From Fen-1273 sp963837815 (GTDB lineage Bacteria; Bacteroidota; Ignavibacteria; UBA10030; UBA6906), in NCBI GenBank assembly GCA_963837815.1, contig CAWIOS010000005.1:1-64000 (forward strand): a DNA stretch of 64,000 nucleotides, written 5' to 3'. Below are positions 25,090 through 33,374 of the stretch, in pieces (position 1 is the first letter of the stretch; each line of letters opens with the position of its first letter). Under the pieces are notes generated by a model. It saw only the letters and a program-made list of their open reading frames with translations, was not told the DNA's origin and made no database searches. The translations under genes were made by a program, and so were the position numbers.

Positions 25090-26232
25090 ATGATGACAAT
25101 AATGAGCGATCTCCTGCCGGGCATCGGCGTGTGTCTGGGAGGGTTCTGTCTCCTCGTGGCGCATGCGGAAGGCGCTGCACAAACGCCGCCGCTCCGGGTA
25201 TGTGTTGCGGGGCTTGTCCACGGCCATGTCGCGGGATTCCTGGAATCGGCCCGGCGGCGGCAGGACATTGCGATCGTCGGGATCGCCGAGCCCGACACGG
25301 GGGTGTCCGCTCAGTACCGGGCGAAATACAATCTTTCCCGGGACGTCATGTATGGATCTCTCGAGAAATGTCTTGAGGCAAAACATCCGGACGCCGTCGT
25401 GGTGTTCTCCAGCACGTTTGATCACCGCTCGATCGTGGAACTCTGCAGCCGGCACAGAATATCCGTTATGATGGAAAAGCCGCTGGCGGTCAGCCTTGAC
25501 GACGCACGGGCAATCGCGAAGGCAGCCAGGGAAGGGAACATCGACGTTCTTGTGAATTATGAGACCACGTGGTACCCGAATACGAACGAGGTCGACAGGG
25601 TGGTTGCAAAGGGGGAGCTGGGGCAAATCCGGAAAATGGTCGCCCATGACGGGCATCAGGGCCCGAAAGAGATCGGCGTGGGGCCCGAATTTCTCTCCTG
25701 GCTCACAGACCCCGTCCTCAACGGCGGCGGCGCGCTGATGGATTTCGGCTGCTACGGTGCGAACCTCTTCACGTACCTGATGGACAACCGGCGCCCTCTT
25801 GCGGTCACGGCGGTGACGCAGCAGATCAAGCCGGATGTCTACCCCCGCGTCGATGATGAGGCGACGATCGTCCTGACATATCCTCACGCTCAGGGAATCA
25901 TACAGGCCTCATGGAATTGGCCGGCCGGCAGAAAGGACATCGAGGTCTACGGCACGGCGGGTTCCGCCTGTACCGCCGGAAGGGGCCTCCTCCGCGTTCG
26001 TACGGGCGACGGTCCAGAAAAGGAAGTTGCCTCCGCGCCGCTCGAGGCTCCCGAGGATGATCCGCTTTCGTACCTGGCTGCGGTCGTGCGGGGCCGCCTC
26101 CGCCCGTCGGGACTTTCATCGCTTGAGAACAATCTCGTCGTCACCGAAATACTCGATGCGGCCCGCAGGTCCGCCGCCACGGGTTGTTCGGTCACATTGC
26201 CGCGAACGGGAGAAGTATCACCGGGGCATTGA
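25090..26232 (+). CDS. Gfo/Idh/MocA family oxidoreductase, exported
   Basis: A 380-residue protein with an N-terminal signal-like hydrophobic segment (LLPGIGVCLGGFCLLVAHAEG), then a Rossmann domain (RVCVAGLVHGHVAGFL, VGIAEPDTG), the family motif MMEKPLAV for substrate/NAD contact, and a C-terminal alpha/beta domain (DPVLNGGGALMDFGCYGANL). The family oxidises or isomerises sugars and inositols with NAD(P). Exported members exist in Bacteroidota and related groups, often acting on glycans. The substrate is unknown. GGAAGGG lies before the ATG. It has no operon partner on the same strand. Confidence 0.85.
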   Translation: MMTIMSDLLPGIGVCLGGFCLLVAHAEGAAQTPPLRVCVAGLVHGHVAGFLESARRRQDIAIVGIAEPDTGVSAQYRAKYNLSRDVMYGSLEKCLEAKHPDAVVVFSSTFDHRSIVELCSRHRISVMMEKPLAVSLDDARAIAKAAREGNIDVLVNYETTWYPNTNEVDRVVAKGELGQIRKMVAHDGHQGPKEIGVGPEFLSWLTDPVLNGGGALMDFGCYGANLFTYLMDNRRPLAVTAVTQQIKPDVYPRVDDEATIVLTYPHAQGIIQASWNWPAGRKDIEVYGTAGSACTAGRGLLRVRTGDGPEKEVASAPLEAPEDDPLSYLAAVVRGRLRPSGLSSLENNLVVTEILDAARRSAATGCSVTLPRTGEVSPGH

Positions 26233-26259
26233 CCGGGGAAGCCCCGGCAGCCCGGCTCC

Positions 26260-27129
26260 TCAGTCCTGGGACAGCCGCCGGATCTCCGCGGCCACCTCTT
26301 CCGGCTTCCACTCGTTCCCCGTGATCACCTTCTGGAGCGTCCCGTCCGGCGCGATGATCACCGTCCTCAGGTTGTGGTCGATCAGCCCTTCGTCCTCGGA
26401 GTATTCCAGCCCCAGTCCGTCCGCGAGCCTCCGTATCACCGGCCCGAGCGTGTCGGGGTCCGTGAGAAAGTCCCAGGTCGAGAAATCCGCCCCGTATTCC
26501 CCCGCATAGCGTTTGAGGACGGCCGGCCGGTCGAACTTCGGGTCGAAGCTCACTGAAAGGAGATGCCATTTCCCGGCCAGCGTCCCGTCCCCCTGGAGCG
26601 TTTTCTGTATCCTCGCAAACTGGTTGCTCATCCTGATGCAGAAATCCGGGAGCGGACAGCGCGTGTATATAAATGTAAGGGCGACCACCTTTCCTCTGAA
26701 TGCGCTCAGGCTGATTCTTTTCCCGTCCTGGTTCAGGAGCGACTCGTCAGGGAACGGCTCGCCGGTCCTGAATACCCGGGCCGTGATGATCTGGTCGGCC
26801 GTGAGGGTCGGGGGAGTCTCCCCTTTTCCGACGACGGTGATTTTCTCGAGCCAGCTCTCCGTTCTCGACACCGCGAGCGTCGCCTGTATGCTGTCGCCGA
26901 CCGCAAGTCCCCGGAGGACTCCGGCGTCATGGACCTTGAACGGCATCGTCATGGCGTTCATGTAGTTCGGGATCGCCTGGTGGGACACCGTGAGCCTGAG
27001 CAGGGTGCTGTCGATCCTGACGACCTCCCCGCGGAGGGGGAACGTCACGAGGTCGGTCGATGTGACTTTTGCGCATCCCGGGGCGAGGATCGCCAGGAAG
27101 AAAATCAGGGGGAGTATGCGTTTATGCAT
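26260..27129 (-). CDS. CusF-like copper-binding domain fused to SCO1/SenC domain, lipoprotein
   Basis: A 289-residue protein with signal peptide and lipobox LAPGC (Cys19). Residues about 28-100 form a CusF/Ec fold domain (LRGEVVRIDSTLLRLTVSH, NYMNAMTMPFKV with its Met-rich metal site). From about 125 on lies a SCO1 thioredoxin-like domain with FTYIRC-type motif here written as IYTRCPLPDFC (CX5C instead of the usual CX3C) and the conserved His in LIDHNLRT. SCO proteins deliver copper to cytochrome oxidase. A fused CusF module could bind and pass Cu(I). The cluster lacks oxidase genes. Confidence 0.88.
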   Translation of the reverse strand: MHKRILPLIFFLAILAPGCAKVTSTDLVTFPLRGEVVRIDSTLLRLTVSHQAIPNYMNAMTMPFKVHDAGVLRGLAVGDSIQATLAVSRTESWLEKITVVGKGETPPTLTADQIITARVFRTGEPFPDESLLNQDGKRISLSAFRGKVVALTFIYTRCPLPDFCIRMSNQFARIQKTLQGDGTLAGKWHLLSVSFDPKFDRPAVLKRYAGEYGADFSTWDFLTDPDTLGPVIRRLADGLGLEYSEDEGLIDHNLRTVIIAPDGTLQKVITGNEWKPEEVAAEIRRLSQD

Positions 27130-27215
27130 GGAAAGCCGGGGGAAAAATCGACATGGTGTTCGTTAAACTGTAAATTCGCAATACTGGTCCAACAAATCAA
27201 CCCCGGTTGGTCGCC

Positions 27216-27244
27216 TTGATTTCACTCACCCATTCGTGTACATT
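27216..27244 (+). promoter_or_regulatory. Promoter of EVE-domain gene, leaderless geometry
   Basis: TTGATT (27216-27221), 17-base spacer, TACATT (27239-27244), then 7 bases to the ATG at 27252. A TATAAT directly abutting the ATG (27246-27251) is too close to serve as -10. Confidence 0.5.
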
Positions 27245-27251
27245 ATATAAT

Positions 27252-27659
27252 ATGGCATACTGGTTGATCAAAACCCACCCCACGGATTATTCGTACGGCG
27301 ACCTCGAGAAAGTCAAAAGCGCGGTCTGGGACGGCGTGTCGAATAACACCGCCCTTATGCACATGCGAGCGATGCGCAAGGGAGACGGTGTGCTGATATA
27401 TCATTCGGGGCCGGAAAAATCGGTGATTGGCCGGGCGGAAATCGTTTCAGATCCCTATACTGACCCGAAGGCGGGCGATCCGAAGATCGTCGTCGTCGAC
27501 ATAGCACCCGCCGGACGTCTCGCACGCCCGATTTCCCTCGGCGCGATCAGGAAGGAGAAGGAATTCGCCTCCTTCGATCTCGTCCGCATCTCCCGGCTCT
27601 CCGTAATGCCTGTGCCCGCACCACTGTGGAAGAAGCTCCTTGCCATGGCGAACGAGTGA
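27252..27659 (+). CDS. EVE domain-containing protein
   Basis: From the ATG at 27252 the protein has 135 residues and is a single EVE domain: MAYWLIKTHPTDYSYGDL, WDGVSNNTALMHMRAMRKGDGVLIYHSG, GRAEIVSDPYTDP. EVE domains are PUA-like and bind modified bases such as 5-methylcytosine or related marks; this compact form is widespread in bacteria with unknown targets. No Shine-Dalgarno is present, and the upstream promoter puts transcription start at about the ATG. The CorC-like gene begins 22 bases downstream and is probably co-transcribed. Confidence 0.9.
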   Translation: MAYWLIKTHPTDYSYGDLEKVKSAVWDGVSNNTALMHMRAMRKGDGVLIYHSGPEKSVIGRAEIVSDPYTDPKAGDPKIVVVDIAPAGRLARPISLGAIRKEKEFASFDLVRISRLSVMPVPAPLWKKLLAMANE

Positions 27660-27681
27660 CCCGATATCCCCGACACCAGTA

Positions 27682-28989
27682 ATGTCCATACTCCTTGAAA
27701 TAGCCGGCGTGGGATGCCTCATCCTCGTCAACGGCCTGTTCGTGGCCGCGGAATTCGCCATCGTCAAGGTGCGTTCCACGCAGATCGAGCCCCTCCTGAA
27801 ATCGGGGCAGGCGCGGGCCGGCCTCGTCCAGCATGTCATCAATCACCTCGATCAGTATATCTCGGCGACCCAGCTCGGGATCACCGTGACGAGTCTCGCG
27901 CTCGGCTGGCTCGGCGAGCCGCTCGTGGCGGGCCTGATCGAGCCGATTATGGGCATGGTCGGGCTCACGGGAGGAGCCGCCGTGGGGACGATCGCGCTGG
28001 TGATCGCCTTCGCGCTCATCACGTTCCTGCAGATCGTCGTCGGTGAGCTTGCGCCGAAGCATCTTGCCATCCGCCGGCCCCAGAGGATCGCGCTCGTCCT
28101 GGCCGGTCCCCTCAACGCCTTTTTCCTCGTCTTCCGGCCGTTTATCTGGCTTCTGAACGTCTCCGCGACGAGCTTCCTCCGGATCCTGGGGATGAAACCC
28201 GCGCGCGAGGGGGACATCGCCCATTCGGAAGAAGAGCTCCGGCTTCTCCTGGGGAAGGAGAAGATCTTCTCCAGCACGGGGAAGAACATTCTCCTGAACG
28301 CCATGGAGATGCACAAGCGCACCGTCAGAGAGATCATGGTGCCGCGCACCGCCGTGATCTTTCTGACAACGGCGAAGAGCCTTGAAGAGAACATCGCGCT
28401 GGCGATCGACAGCCAGTTCACCCGGTATCCCCTCTGCGAGGGGGATCTCGACAACGTCCTCGGCATGATCCACATGAAGGACCTCTTCCGGCTGAAGGAT
28501 CTCCGGGGAAGCGGGTCGCGGCTGCTTGACATCAAGCGCGACGTGCCGTTCGTTCCCGAGACGATGCCCCTGGAGAGGATTCTGAACCTTTTCCTGGCGA
28601 AGAGGGTCCTGATGGCGATCGCCGTTGACGAGTACGGTGGGACGGCCGGGCTTGTCACGCTCGAGAATGTCCTGGAGGAGCTCGTCGGCGACATCCGGGA
28701 TGAGTTTGACGTGGAGCAGCTTCCGGTGCAGACGGTGAGCGAAAACGAATTCCTTGTCGACGGCGGGATGCCCCTTCATGAATTCGCTCGCATGTTCGAA
28801 ATCGAGCCGGATTCGAAGGACGTCGTCACCGTGAGCGGCTACGCCATCCATCTGCTCGGCCGGGTTCCCGAAAAGGGGGCGCAGATCACGATCGGCCGCT
28901 GGACCGGTACGGTGGACGCGGTGGACGGACGGCGGGTCCGGACGCTCCGCCTGAAGAAAATTCCCGTGGAGGATGAACAGCATGCTTAG
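27682..28989 (+). CDS. HlyC/CorC (CNNM/DUF21) family transporter with CBS domains
   Basis: From the ATG at 27682, 435 residues. The N-terminal DUF21 membrane domain has about four helices (LEIAGVGCLILVNGLFVAAEFAIVKVR, SLALGWLGEPL, FALITFLQIVVGELAPKHLAIRRP). It is followed by paired CBS domains (MVPRTAVIFL..., GMIHMKDLF, AVDEYGGTAGLVTLENVLEELVGDIRDE) and a CorC/HlyC C-terminal domain (GYAIHLLGRVPEKG). Family members export or transport Mg2+/Co2+ or related ions; the CBS pair senses nucleotides. It overlaps the next gene by 8 bases. Confidence 0.92.
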   Translation: MSILLEIAGVGCLILVNGLFVAAEFAIVKVRSTQIEPLLKSGQARAGLVQHVINHLDQYISATQLGITVTSLALGWLGEPLVAGLIEPIMGMVGLTGGAAVGTIALVIAFALITFLQIVVGELAPKHLAIRRPQRIALVLAGPLNAFFLVFRPFIWLLNVSATSFLRILGMKPAREGDIAHSEEELRLLLGKEKIFSSTGKNILLNAMEMHKRTVREIMVPRTAVIFLTTAKSLEENIALAIDSQFTRYPLCEGDLDNVLGMIHMKDLFRLKDLRGSGSRLLDIKRDVPFVPETMPLERILNLFLAKRVLMAIAVDEYGGTAGLVTLENVLEELVGDIRDEFDVEQLPVQTVSENEFLVDGGMPLHEFARMFEIEPDSKDVVTVSGYAIHLLGRVPEKGAQITIGRWTGTVDAVDGRRVRTLRLKKIPVEDEQHA

Positions 28990-29713
28990 GGGAGATGTGC
29001 GGATCCTGCGCCGCGCGATCGCGTGTGCGGTGGTGCTCTCGTGTGCCGCCGGTGCTTCGCGTGCGCAGTACCTCGAGCAGGTCCGCTCGTACACGCCGAT
29101 GGACGCGCGGTTCCTGAACGTCGGGTTCTTCGCGCGCGATTTCAAGCCGCGGGGAACGAACTCAGCGGCGGAGTCCCTCGCCGTGTCGTACACCCGCGTC
29201 ATGCCCTTCGTCGGGTTCCGGCAGGGGCCCGTCGATTTCCTGTTCGGGTACACGACATACGATCTTCACGGCGCCGCCCGTTCCGCCATCTTCTTCGGCG
29301 TCACGTTCACCGGCGATTATGTCCTTGTTGGCAACCGGGACCAGGCACTCGTCCTCCCGTTCCTCGTCGACGCCGACTTCACGAAATCGGAATCCGCCGG
29401 CAGTCTGCACGACAATTTTGACGTCGGGAGCCTCGGGGTCGGCACGGGGATCAAGTACCGCAGCAACGGGGAAGTGATCGATTTCTCCGCGATGGCCGCG
29501 GCGATCATCCATTACAGCTTCGACGGGTACAGTCTCCAGACGGGCTCGTCCCCGGCGGCGGTGGCCGAAGTGCTGGCGCTGCTGCCGCAGGTCGGCATAC
29601 TGAACGGGCTTGCCTTCGGGTACCGGTTCCGGTACCAGGCCTGGACCCTCGGAAACGGCCGGTACGATTACAGGACCGTCAATAACGGAGTGTTCGTGGG
29701 TGTGATGTTTTAG
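28982..29713 (+). CDS. Hypothetical exported beta-rich protein
   Basis: The ATG at 28982 is 9 bases after GGAGG and overlaps the end of the CorC-like gene; an ATG at 28973 abuts the GGAGG and is less likely. The 243-residue product has a signal peptide (AIACAVVLSCAAGASRAQ) and a beta-rich body (FLNVGFFARDFKPRG, FVGFRQGPVDFLFGYTTYDLHG, FAYGYRF-like GLAFGYRFRYQAW) ending in FVGVMF, suggesting an outer-membrane barrel or related secreted protein. No family recognised. The coupling to the ion transporter may be only transcriptional. Confidence 0.6.
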   Translation: MLRGDVRILRRAIACAVVLSCAAGASRAQYLEQVRSYTPMDARFLNVGFFARDFKPRGTNSAAESLAVSYTRVMPFVGFRQGPVDFLFGYTTYDLHGAARSAIFFGVTFTGDYVLVGNRDQALVLPFLVDADFTKSESAGSLHDNFDVGSLGVGTGIKYRSNGEVIDFSAMAAAIIHYSFDGYSLQTGSSPAAVAEVLALLPQVGILNGLAFGYRFRYQAWTLGNGRYDYRTVNNGVFVGVMF

Positions 29714-30153
29714 GTCAGGGAGGGCTTCGGTGGAGGAGAATCCACTTGCGATCTCCGCGGATTTCTGCCTTCAGGATTGTTCCCGATGTCCGTGCCGTCC
29801 TTCCGCCGTCGGGCTCTCCGGGAGGGCGTCCCGGTCCCGGAAATCGCCCCTTTCTGATGTTCTGCTCTTGCAATTTGCAATCGCTCTGCCTACATTTGCA
29901 GATAACGGCTTAACCGCTGAAGGCCCTTCTCGGACGGGCCTGGCCTGCCACACACGCAGGACGGGCGCCTCCTGCGTCGCGAAATCGTCCACGACAACCC
30001 AGCGAAGCTGCGATAGTCCCAACGGCTCTTTTGCTCTGACCCTTGACTTGCCGGTTTGCACCCCCGCTGTGAGCTGTCCTCGGACGTCCGCGGGGGGGGT
30101 GTCAGCGGACCGGCGCATCCACGCACTCAATCGATCAGATACTTGGAGGTACC
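29714..30153. other. 440-base region: long predicted leader of the STAS-Exb operon
   Basis: No gene is supported; a frame open across 29730-30239 starts from GTG and overlaps the STAS gene out of frame. The region holds a TTGCAA-17-TACATT promoter at 29868-29896 and about 250 bases of leader before the strong GGAGGT at the STAS gene. No known riboswitch was recognised. Confidence 0.5.
29868..29896 (+). promoter_or_regulatory. Candidate promoter of STAS-ExbB-ExbD-TonB operon
   Basis: TTGCAA (29868-29873), 17-base spacer, TACATT (29891-29896). The -35 is part of a TTGCAA-TTTGCAA repeat that could bind a regulator. It leaves a leader of about 250 bases. Confidence 0.4.
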
Positions 30154-30507
30154 ATGGCAGTCAAGACGAGTACATTACAGGATGGGAAGATCGGCGTCAT
30201 CGAGGTAAAAGGATCGCTGGTGGGCGGAGAGGAGACTGATGAACTCCGCAATGCCGTGGCGGATTTTGTACAGCAGGGAACCAAGAAGCTTATCATAGAC
30301 CTGAGCAAAGTGACGTACCTGAACAGCACGGCGATCGGGGTTCTGGTGTCGGCACATACGACATTCTCCAAGAACAAGGGGCACGTCAAGGTGTGCGGGA
30401 TCAACAAGAACATCAACAATATCTTTGTGATCACGAAACTGACGCTGGTATTCGATACGTGCGAGACCCGCGAGGATGCGGTGGCGGGCTTTGGCAAGGA
30501 AAACTAA
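30154..30507 (+). CDS. STAS domain protein (anti-sigma factor antagonist-like)
   Basis: A 117-residue STAS domain: GVIEVKGSLVGGEETDELRNAV, LIIDLSKVTYLNSTAIGVLVSAHT, VKVCGINKNINNIFVITKLTLVFDTCETREDA. The Ser in LNSTAIG is the residue phosphorylated by cognate kinases in SpoIIAA/RsbV-type antagonists. A TTGGAGGT precedes the ATG by 6 bases. No anti-sigma kinase gene is beside it. It is placed 30 bases before exbB, so its partner may be envelope-linked. Inference only. Confidence 0.88.
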   Translation: MAVKTSTLQDGKIGVIEVKGSLVGGEETDELRNAVADFVQQGTKKLIIDLSKVTYLNSTAIGVLVSAHTTFSKNKGHVKVCGINKNINNIFVITKLTLVFDTCETREDAVAGFGKEN

Positions 30508-30537
30508 ACCCACAATCAACAAGCAAAGGAGTTCTCG

Positions 30538-31320
30538 ATGAAGCAGTCCGTCTTCCTCTCGTCGGTTATCGTGATCACGGCCGTGGTTGCGATATTAATC
30601 TACATGTTCATCCTCGGCAACCCGGCCAACTTCCGGAACGGTGAAACCCGCACGCTCTCGAACAACCTTCTCGGGACCGTGTACACCGGAGGGATCGTCG
30701 TGCCGATCCTGATCACGCTGACCCTGATGGACCTTACCCTTGTGTTCGAGCGCCTGTTTTCGCTCCGCAAGGCCAATGGACGCTCGTCGATCACCGCGTT
30801 CCTGAAAACCGTCCAGAACAACCTCATGAAGGGGAACATCGACGAGGCGATCAAGGCCTGCGATGCCCAGAGGGGCTCGGCGGCCAATATCATCCGCACG
30901 GGCCTCGAAAGGTACAAGCTTGTGACCGGCGATAAGAAGCTCGATGCCGAGCGCCGCCTGTCCGAGACCCAGCGGGCCATCGAAGAGGCGACGAGCCTCG
31001 AGACCCCCCTCCTGGAACGCAACCTTGTGGCGCTGTCGACGATCGCGTCGATTGCCACGATGTTCGGTCTTCTCGGGACGGTGGTCGGGATGATCCGCGC
31101 ATTCACGGCCCTCGCCGCCGTCGGCGGGACGCCTGATGCCATCCAGCTTTCGATCGGAATTTCCGAAGCCCTGATCAACACGGCCCTCGGTCTTCTGGCC
31201 GCGATCATCGGCATCGTCGCGTACAACTTCTTCGTCACGAAGGTGGACAATTTCACCTACATGATTGACGAAGCCAGTTATAACGTTGTCCAGATTCTCC
31301 ACGCTCGGACGAACGACTAG
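30538..31320 (+). CDS. exbB: MotA/TolQ/ExbB proton channel family protein
   Basis: A 260-residue protein with one N-terminal membrane helix (SVIVITAVVAILIYMFILG), a second (GGIVVPILITLTLMDLTLVFE), and the conserved pair in the MotA/ExbB domain (LVALSTIASIATMFGLLGTVVGMIRAF; ISEALINTALGLLAAIIGIVAYNFF). The TxxP/GLxGTVxGM motif is the family signature. With ExbD it forms the proton-driven motor that energises TonB at the outer membrane. Shine-Dalgarno AAAGGAG lies before the ATG. It is the second gene of the operon. Confidence 0.92.
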   Translation: MKQSVFLSSVIVITAVVAILIYMFILGNPANFRNGETRTLSNNLLGTVYTGGIVVPILITLTLMDLTLVFERLFSLRKANGRSSITAFLKTVQNNLMKGNIDEAIKACDAQRGSAANIIRTGLERYKLVTGDKKLDAERRLSETQRAIEEATSLETPLLERNLVALSTIASIATMFGLLGTVVGMIRAFTALAAVGGTPDAIQLSIGISEALINTALGLLAAIIGIVAYNFFVTKVDNFTYMIDEASYNVVQILHARTND

Positions 31321-31340
31321 GAAGGGGGGGAGTAGCTCCC

Positions 31341-31802
31341 ATGCCCAAATTCAAACCACACCGACAGGGGTACCGCATCGACATGACCCCGCTGGTGGAC
31401 GTCGCGTTCCTGCTTCTGACGTTCTTCATGCTCACGACGACGTTCAAACCATCGGAAGAAGTGACGATCGTGCTCCCGGCGTCCCACTCGCAGTACAAGC
31501 TTCCCGAGTCGGACGTGATGACGATCAATATCAGCAAAGACGGGCGGCTGTTTGTCGGCCTGGACTCCCAGATTCTCCGCAGAAGGCTGTTCGGCAAGGA
31601 GAACGAGAACAAGGCCAGCGTCGAGGTTCCCAAGGAACAGCTCGCGAAGTATCTCGTCAATGCCAGGACCGCGAATCCCAAGCTTCGGACCGTCATAAAA
31701 GGCGATAAAGAGGCCGATTACGGGATCACGGAAGACGTCATGAATATCCTGCAGGACACGCAGATAACGCGTTTTAACCTTGTGACCGAGCTTGCCCGGT
31801 AA
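31341..31802 (+). CDS. exbD: ExbD/TolR family biopolymer transport protein (first copy)
   Basis: A 153-residue single-span protein. The N-terminus reads RIDMTPLVDVAFLLLTFFMLTTTF, with the essential Asp of the proton channel in DMTPLVDVAFL, and a periplasmic domain follows (SDVMTINISKDGRLFVGLDS, NPKLRTVIKGDKEADYG, VMNILQDTQITRFNLVTE). GGGGGGAG precedes the ATG. It pairs with the ExbB before it. A second ExbD follows 36 bases later, as in many Bacteroidota clusters, where two ExbD genes accompany one ExbB. Confidence 0.93.
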   Translation: MPKFKPHRQGYRIDMTPLVDVAFLLLTFFMLTTTFKPSEEVTIVLPASHSQYKLPESDVMTINISKDGRLFVGLDSQILRRRLFGKENENKASVEVPKEQLAKYLVNARTANPKLRTVIKGDKEADYGITEDVMNILQDTQITRFNLVTELAR

Positions 31803-31837
31803 CGGGGAACAAAATCTAGTTTGAGGAGGTACAACCT

Positions 31838-32332
31838 ATGGCCGGCGGAGATGTAGCTGAAAGTAAATCGCACGGTAAGGGCAAAAAGAAGAAAGGGAGA
31901 AGGTTGGGGGTGCGCATTGACATGACGCCGCTCGTCGACGTCGCGTTCCTGCTCCTGACATTCTTCATGTACACGACGTCGATGTCGCGGCCCCAGACGA
32001 TGGAAATCAATTTGCCTCCGGACCCGAAGATCCACATCGAGGTTCCGGAAACGAAATTGATGACCCTGAGGGTCAATGACAAGGGCGTGATCTACTGGAG
32101 CATGGCACTGGAAGCGCCGAAGATCGTCGACTTCAAAGATTTTCGTGCGTTCCTGGCCGACAAGTCGGCGACCATCCCGGGACTGATCGTGGTCCTGAAG
32201 ATTGACCGTCAGGGAAAGTACAAGATGATGGTCGATCTGATCGATGAGTTCAATCTCGCCGGAGTACAGCGGTTCAGCCTGGCGCCAATGACGGAACAGG
32301 ACAAGACTATCATATCGAAGGTTCAGGGTTAA
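31838..32332 (+). CDS. exbD: ExbD/TolR family biopolymer transport protein (second copy)
   Basis: A 164-residue protein. A Lys-rich cytoplasmic leader (SHGKGKKKKGRRLGV) precedes the membrane segment RIDMTPLVDVAFLLLTFFMYTTS with the essential Asp, then the periplasmic domain (TKLMTLRVNDKGVIYWS, IPGLIVVLKIDRQGKYKMMVDLIDEFN). The leader makes it distinct from the first copy, which starts with only a short basic stretch. GAGGAGG lies before the ATG. The two copies probably form a heteromer with ExbB. Confidence 0.93.
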   Translation: MAGGDVAESKSHGKGKKKKGRRLGVRIDMTPLVDVAFLLLTFFMYTTSMSRPQTMEINLPPDPKIHIEVPETKLMTLRVNDKGVIYWSMALEAPKIVDFKDFRAFLADKSATIPGLIVVLKIDRQGKYKMMVDLIDEFNLAGVQRFSLAPMTEQDKTIISKVQG

Positions 32333-32351
32333 CGCACGGAGGGAGAATCTC

Positions 32352-33095
32352 ATGGCTACAGCTGTAGCTGCCGGTGCTCTTAAAACGGGCATAGATTACG
32401 GCGCCGTAGAACTCAAGGCGGTATATTTCAAGTATCGCTGGTGGGGACTCGGTATCGCAATCGCCATTCACGGGGCAATCATCGGCTCGTACTACGTTTC
32501 GCAGGCGCTCCAGGACAACGAGCCTCCCATGGTGATGGTGAAGCTCCTGAAGTACAGCGACCTGGGGCCGCCGCCGTCCATGACGAACGCCAACACGCCT
32601 CCCCCGATCACGGCGAACGCCCAGACGGCCAAGCCGACGGTGGGTGCGCCGGTACCGGTGCCCGACGCGGAGGTAAGCGCGGAGCAGACGCTGGCGACGC
32701 AACAGGAAATGAGCCAGGCGGTTGCGCCGATCGGCGATGCCACGGGTGCCGGTGAAGTCGCGGTCCAGCAGGACATCAAGATCGACGACGACGCTCCCCC
32801 CGCCGACTTCGTTGCGGTGGAGAAGGAGCCCGTTGTCGTGAAGAAGGTCGAGCCGAAGTACCCCGAGCTCGCGATGCGTGCGGGACTCGAGGGAAAAGTC
32901 TGGGTGAAGATCTGGGTCGACAAGGAGGGGAAGGCGAAACAGGTCGTGATCCTCAAGAGCGACGCCGAGATATTCAACGAGCCGGCGATCGACGCTGCGA
33001 AGCAGTTTGTGTTCACGCCCGCGTACATGAACAACGGTCCGGTTTCCGTGTGGGTTTCCGTGCCGTTCAAGTTCAGGCTCGCGGACAAGAAGTAA
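32352..33095 (+). CDS. tonB: TonB family energy transducer
   Basis: A 247-residue protein with a single N-terminal membrane helix (GLGIAIAIHGAIIGSYYV at about 37-55), a Pro/Ala/Val-rich spacer, and a C-terminal TonB domain (KVEPKYPELAMRAGLEGKVWVKIWVDKEGKAKQVVILKSD...VPFKFRLAD). It spans the periplasm and transmits ExbBD energy to outer-membrane transporters. Four genes (STAS, ExbB, two ExbD) precede it in the same direction with gaps of 19-36 bases. A strong stem-loop follows, though further genes continue on the same strand. Confidence 0.93.
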   Translation: MATAVAAGALKTGIDYGAVELKAVYFKYRWWGLGIAIAIHGAIIGSYYVSQALQDNEPPMVMVKLLKYSDLGPPPSMTNANTPPPITANAQTAKPTVGAPVPVPDAEVSAEQTLATQQEMSQAVAPIGDATGAGEVAVQQDIKIDDDAPPADFVAVEKEPVVVKKVEPKYPELAMRAGLEGKVWVKIWVDKEGKAKQVVILKSDAEIFNEPAIDAAKQFVFTPAYMNNGPVSVWVSVPFKFRLADKK

Positions 33096-33114
33096 ACTGA
33101 CAGGACAATCACCG

Positions 33115-33148
33115 CGTGCGGGGAAGACTCTCAACTCTTCCCCGCGCG
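33115..33148 (+). terminator. Stem-loop after tonB
   Basis: Perfect 10-bp core arms GCGGGGAAGA / TCTTCCCCGC with an 8-base loop, extended outward with a few more pairs. No T-run follows, so it may partly terminate or stabilise the mRNA end instead of ending transcription. Confidence 0.55.
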
Positions 33149-33167
33149 TAGTCCGGGCGTTCCGGAT

Positions 33168-33374
33168 ATGACGGTCGATAGGATCGTTCGGTACACAGTC
33201 ATGATCCTCGCCGCAGCGGTTGCAATGGCGGGGATTCTTGTCATGACGGGGGTCCTCATCAACGTCGCGATCACCGGCCAGTTCCGGATCGTGATGGGCG
33301 CGGTCATATTCCTCTACGGAGCGTACAGGTTCACGGTCGCATATTTCCGGCGGCCGGAGAGAAGAGACTCATGA
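33168..33374 (+). CDS. Small two-helix membrane protein
   Basis: A 68-residue protein with two hydrophobic segments (VMILAAAVAMAGILVMTGVLINVAI and MGAVIFLYGAYRFTVAYF) and a basic end (RRPERRDS). No family recognised. The TGA stop overlaps the ATG of the PstS-like gene (ATGA), so it is translated in coupling with it. Similar tiny membrane proteins occur at this place in TonB-PstS clusters of the group. Confidence 0.6.
   Translation: MTVDRIVRYTVMILAAAVAMAGILVMTGVLINVAITGQFRIVMGAVIFLYGAYRFTVAYFRRPERRDS

Noticed and set aside
27246..27251. TATAAT directly before the EVE start as the -10 box
   Set aside because: It abuts the ATG, so transcription would begin inside the gene; TACATT at 27239-27244 has the correct spacing with TTGATT.
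29730..30239. A 169-codon frame in the leader of the STAS gene
   Set aside because: Starts at a GTG, overlaps STAS out of frame, has no recognisable domain or ribosome-binding site; composition looks like non-coding DNA.
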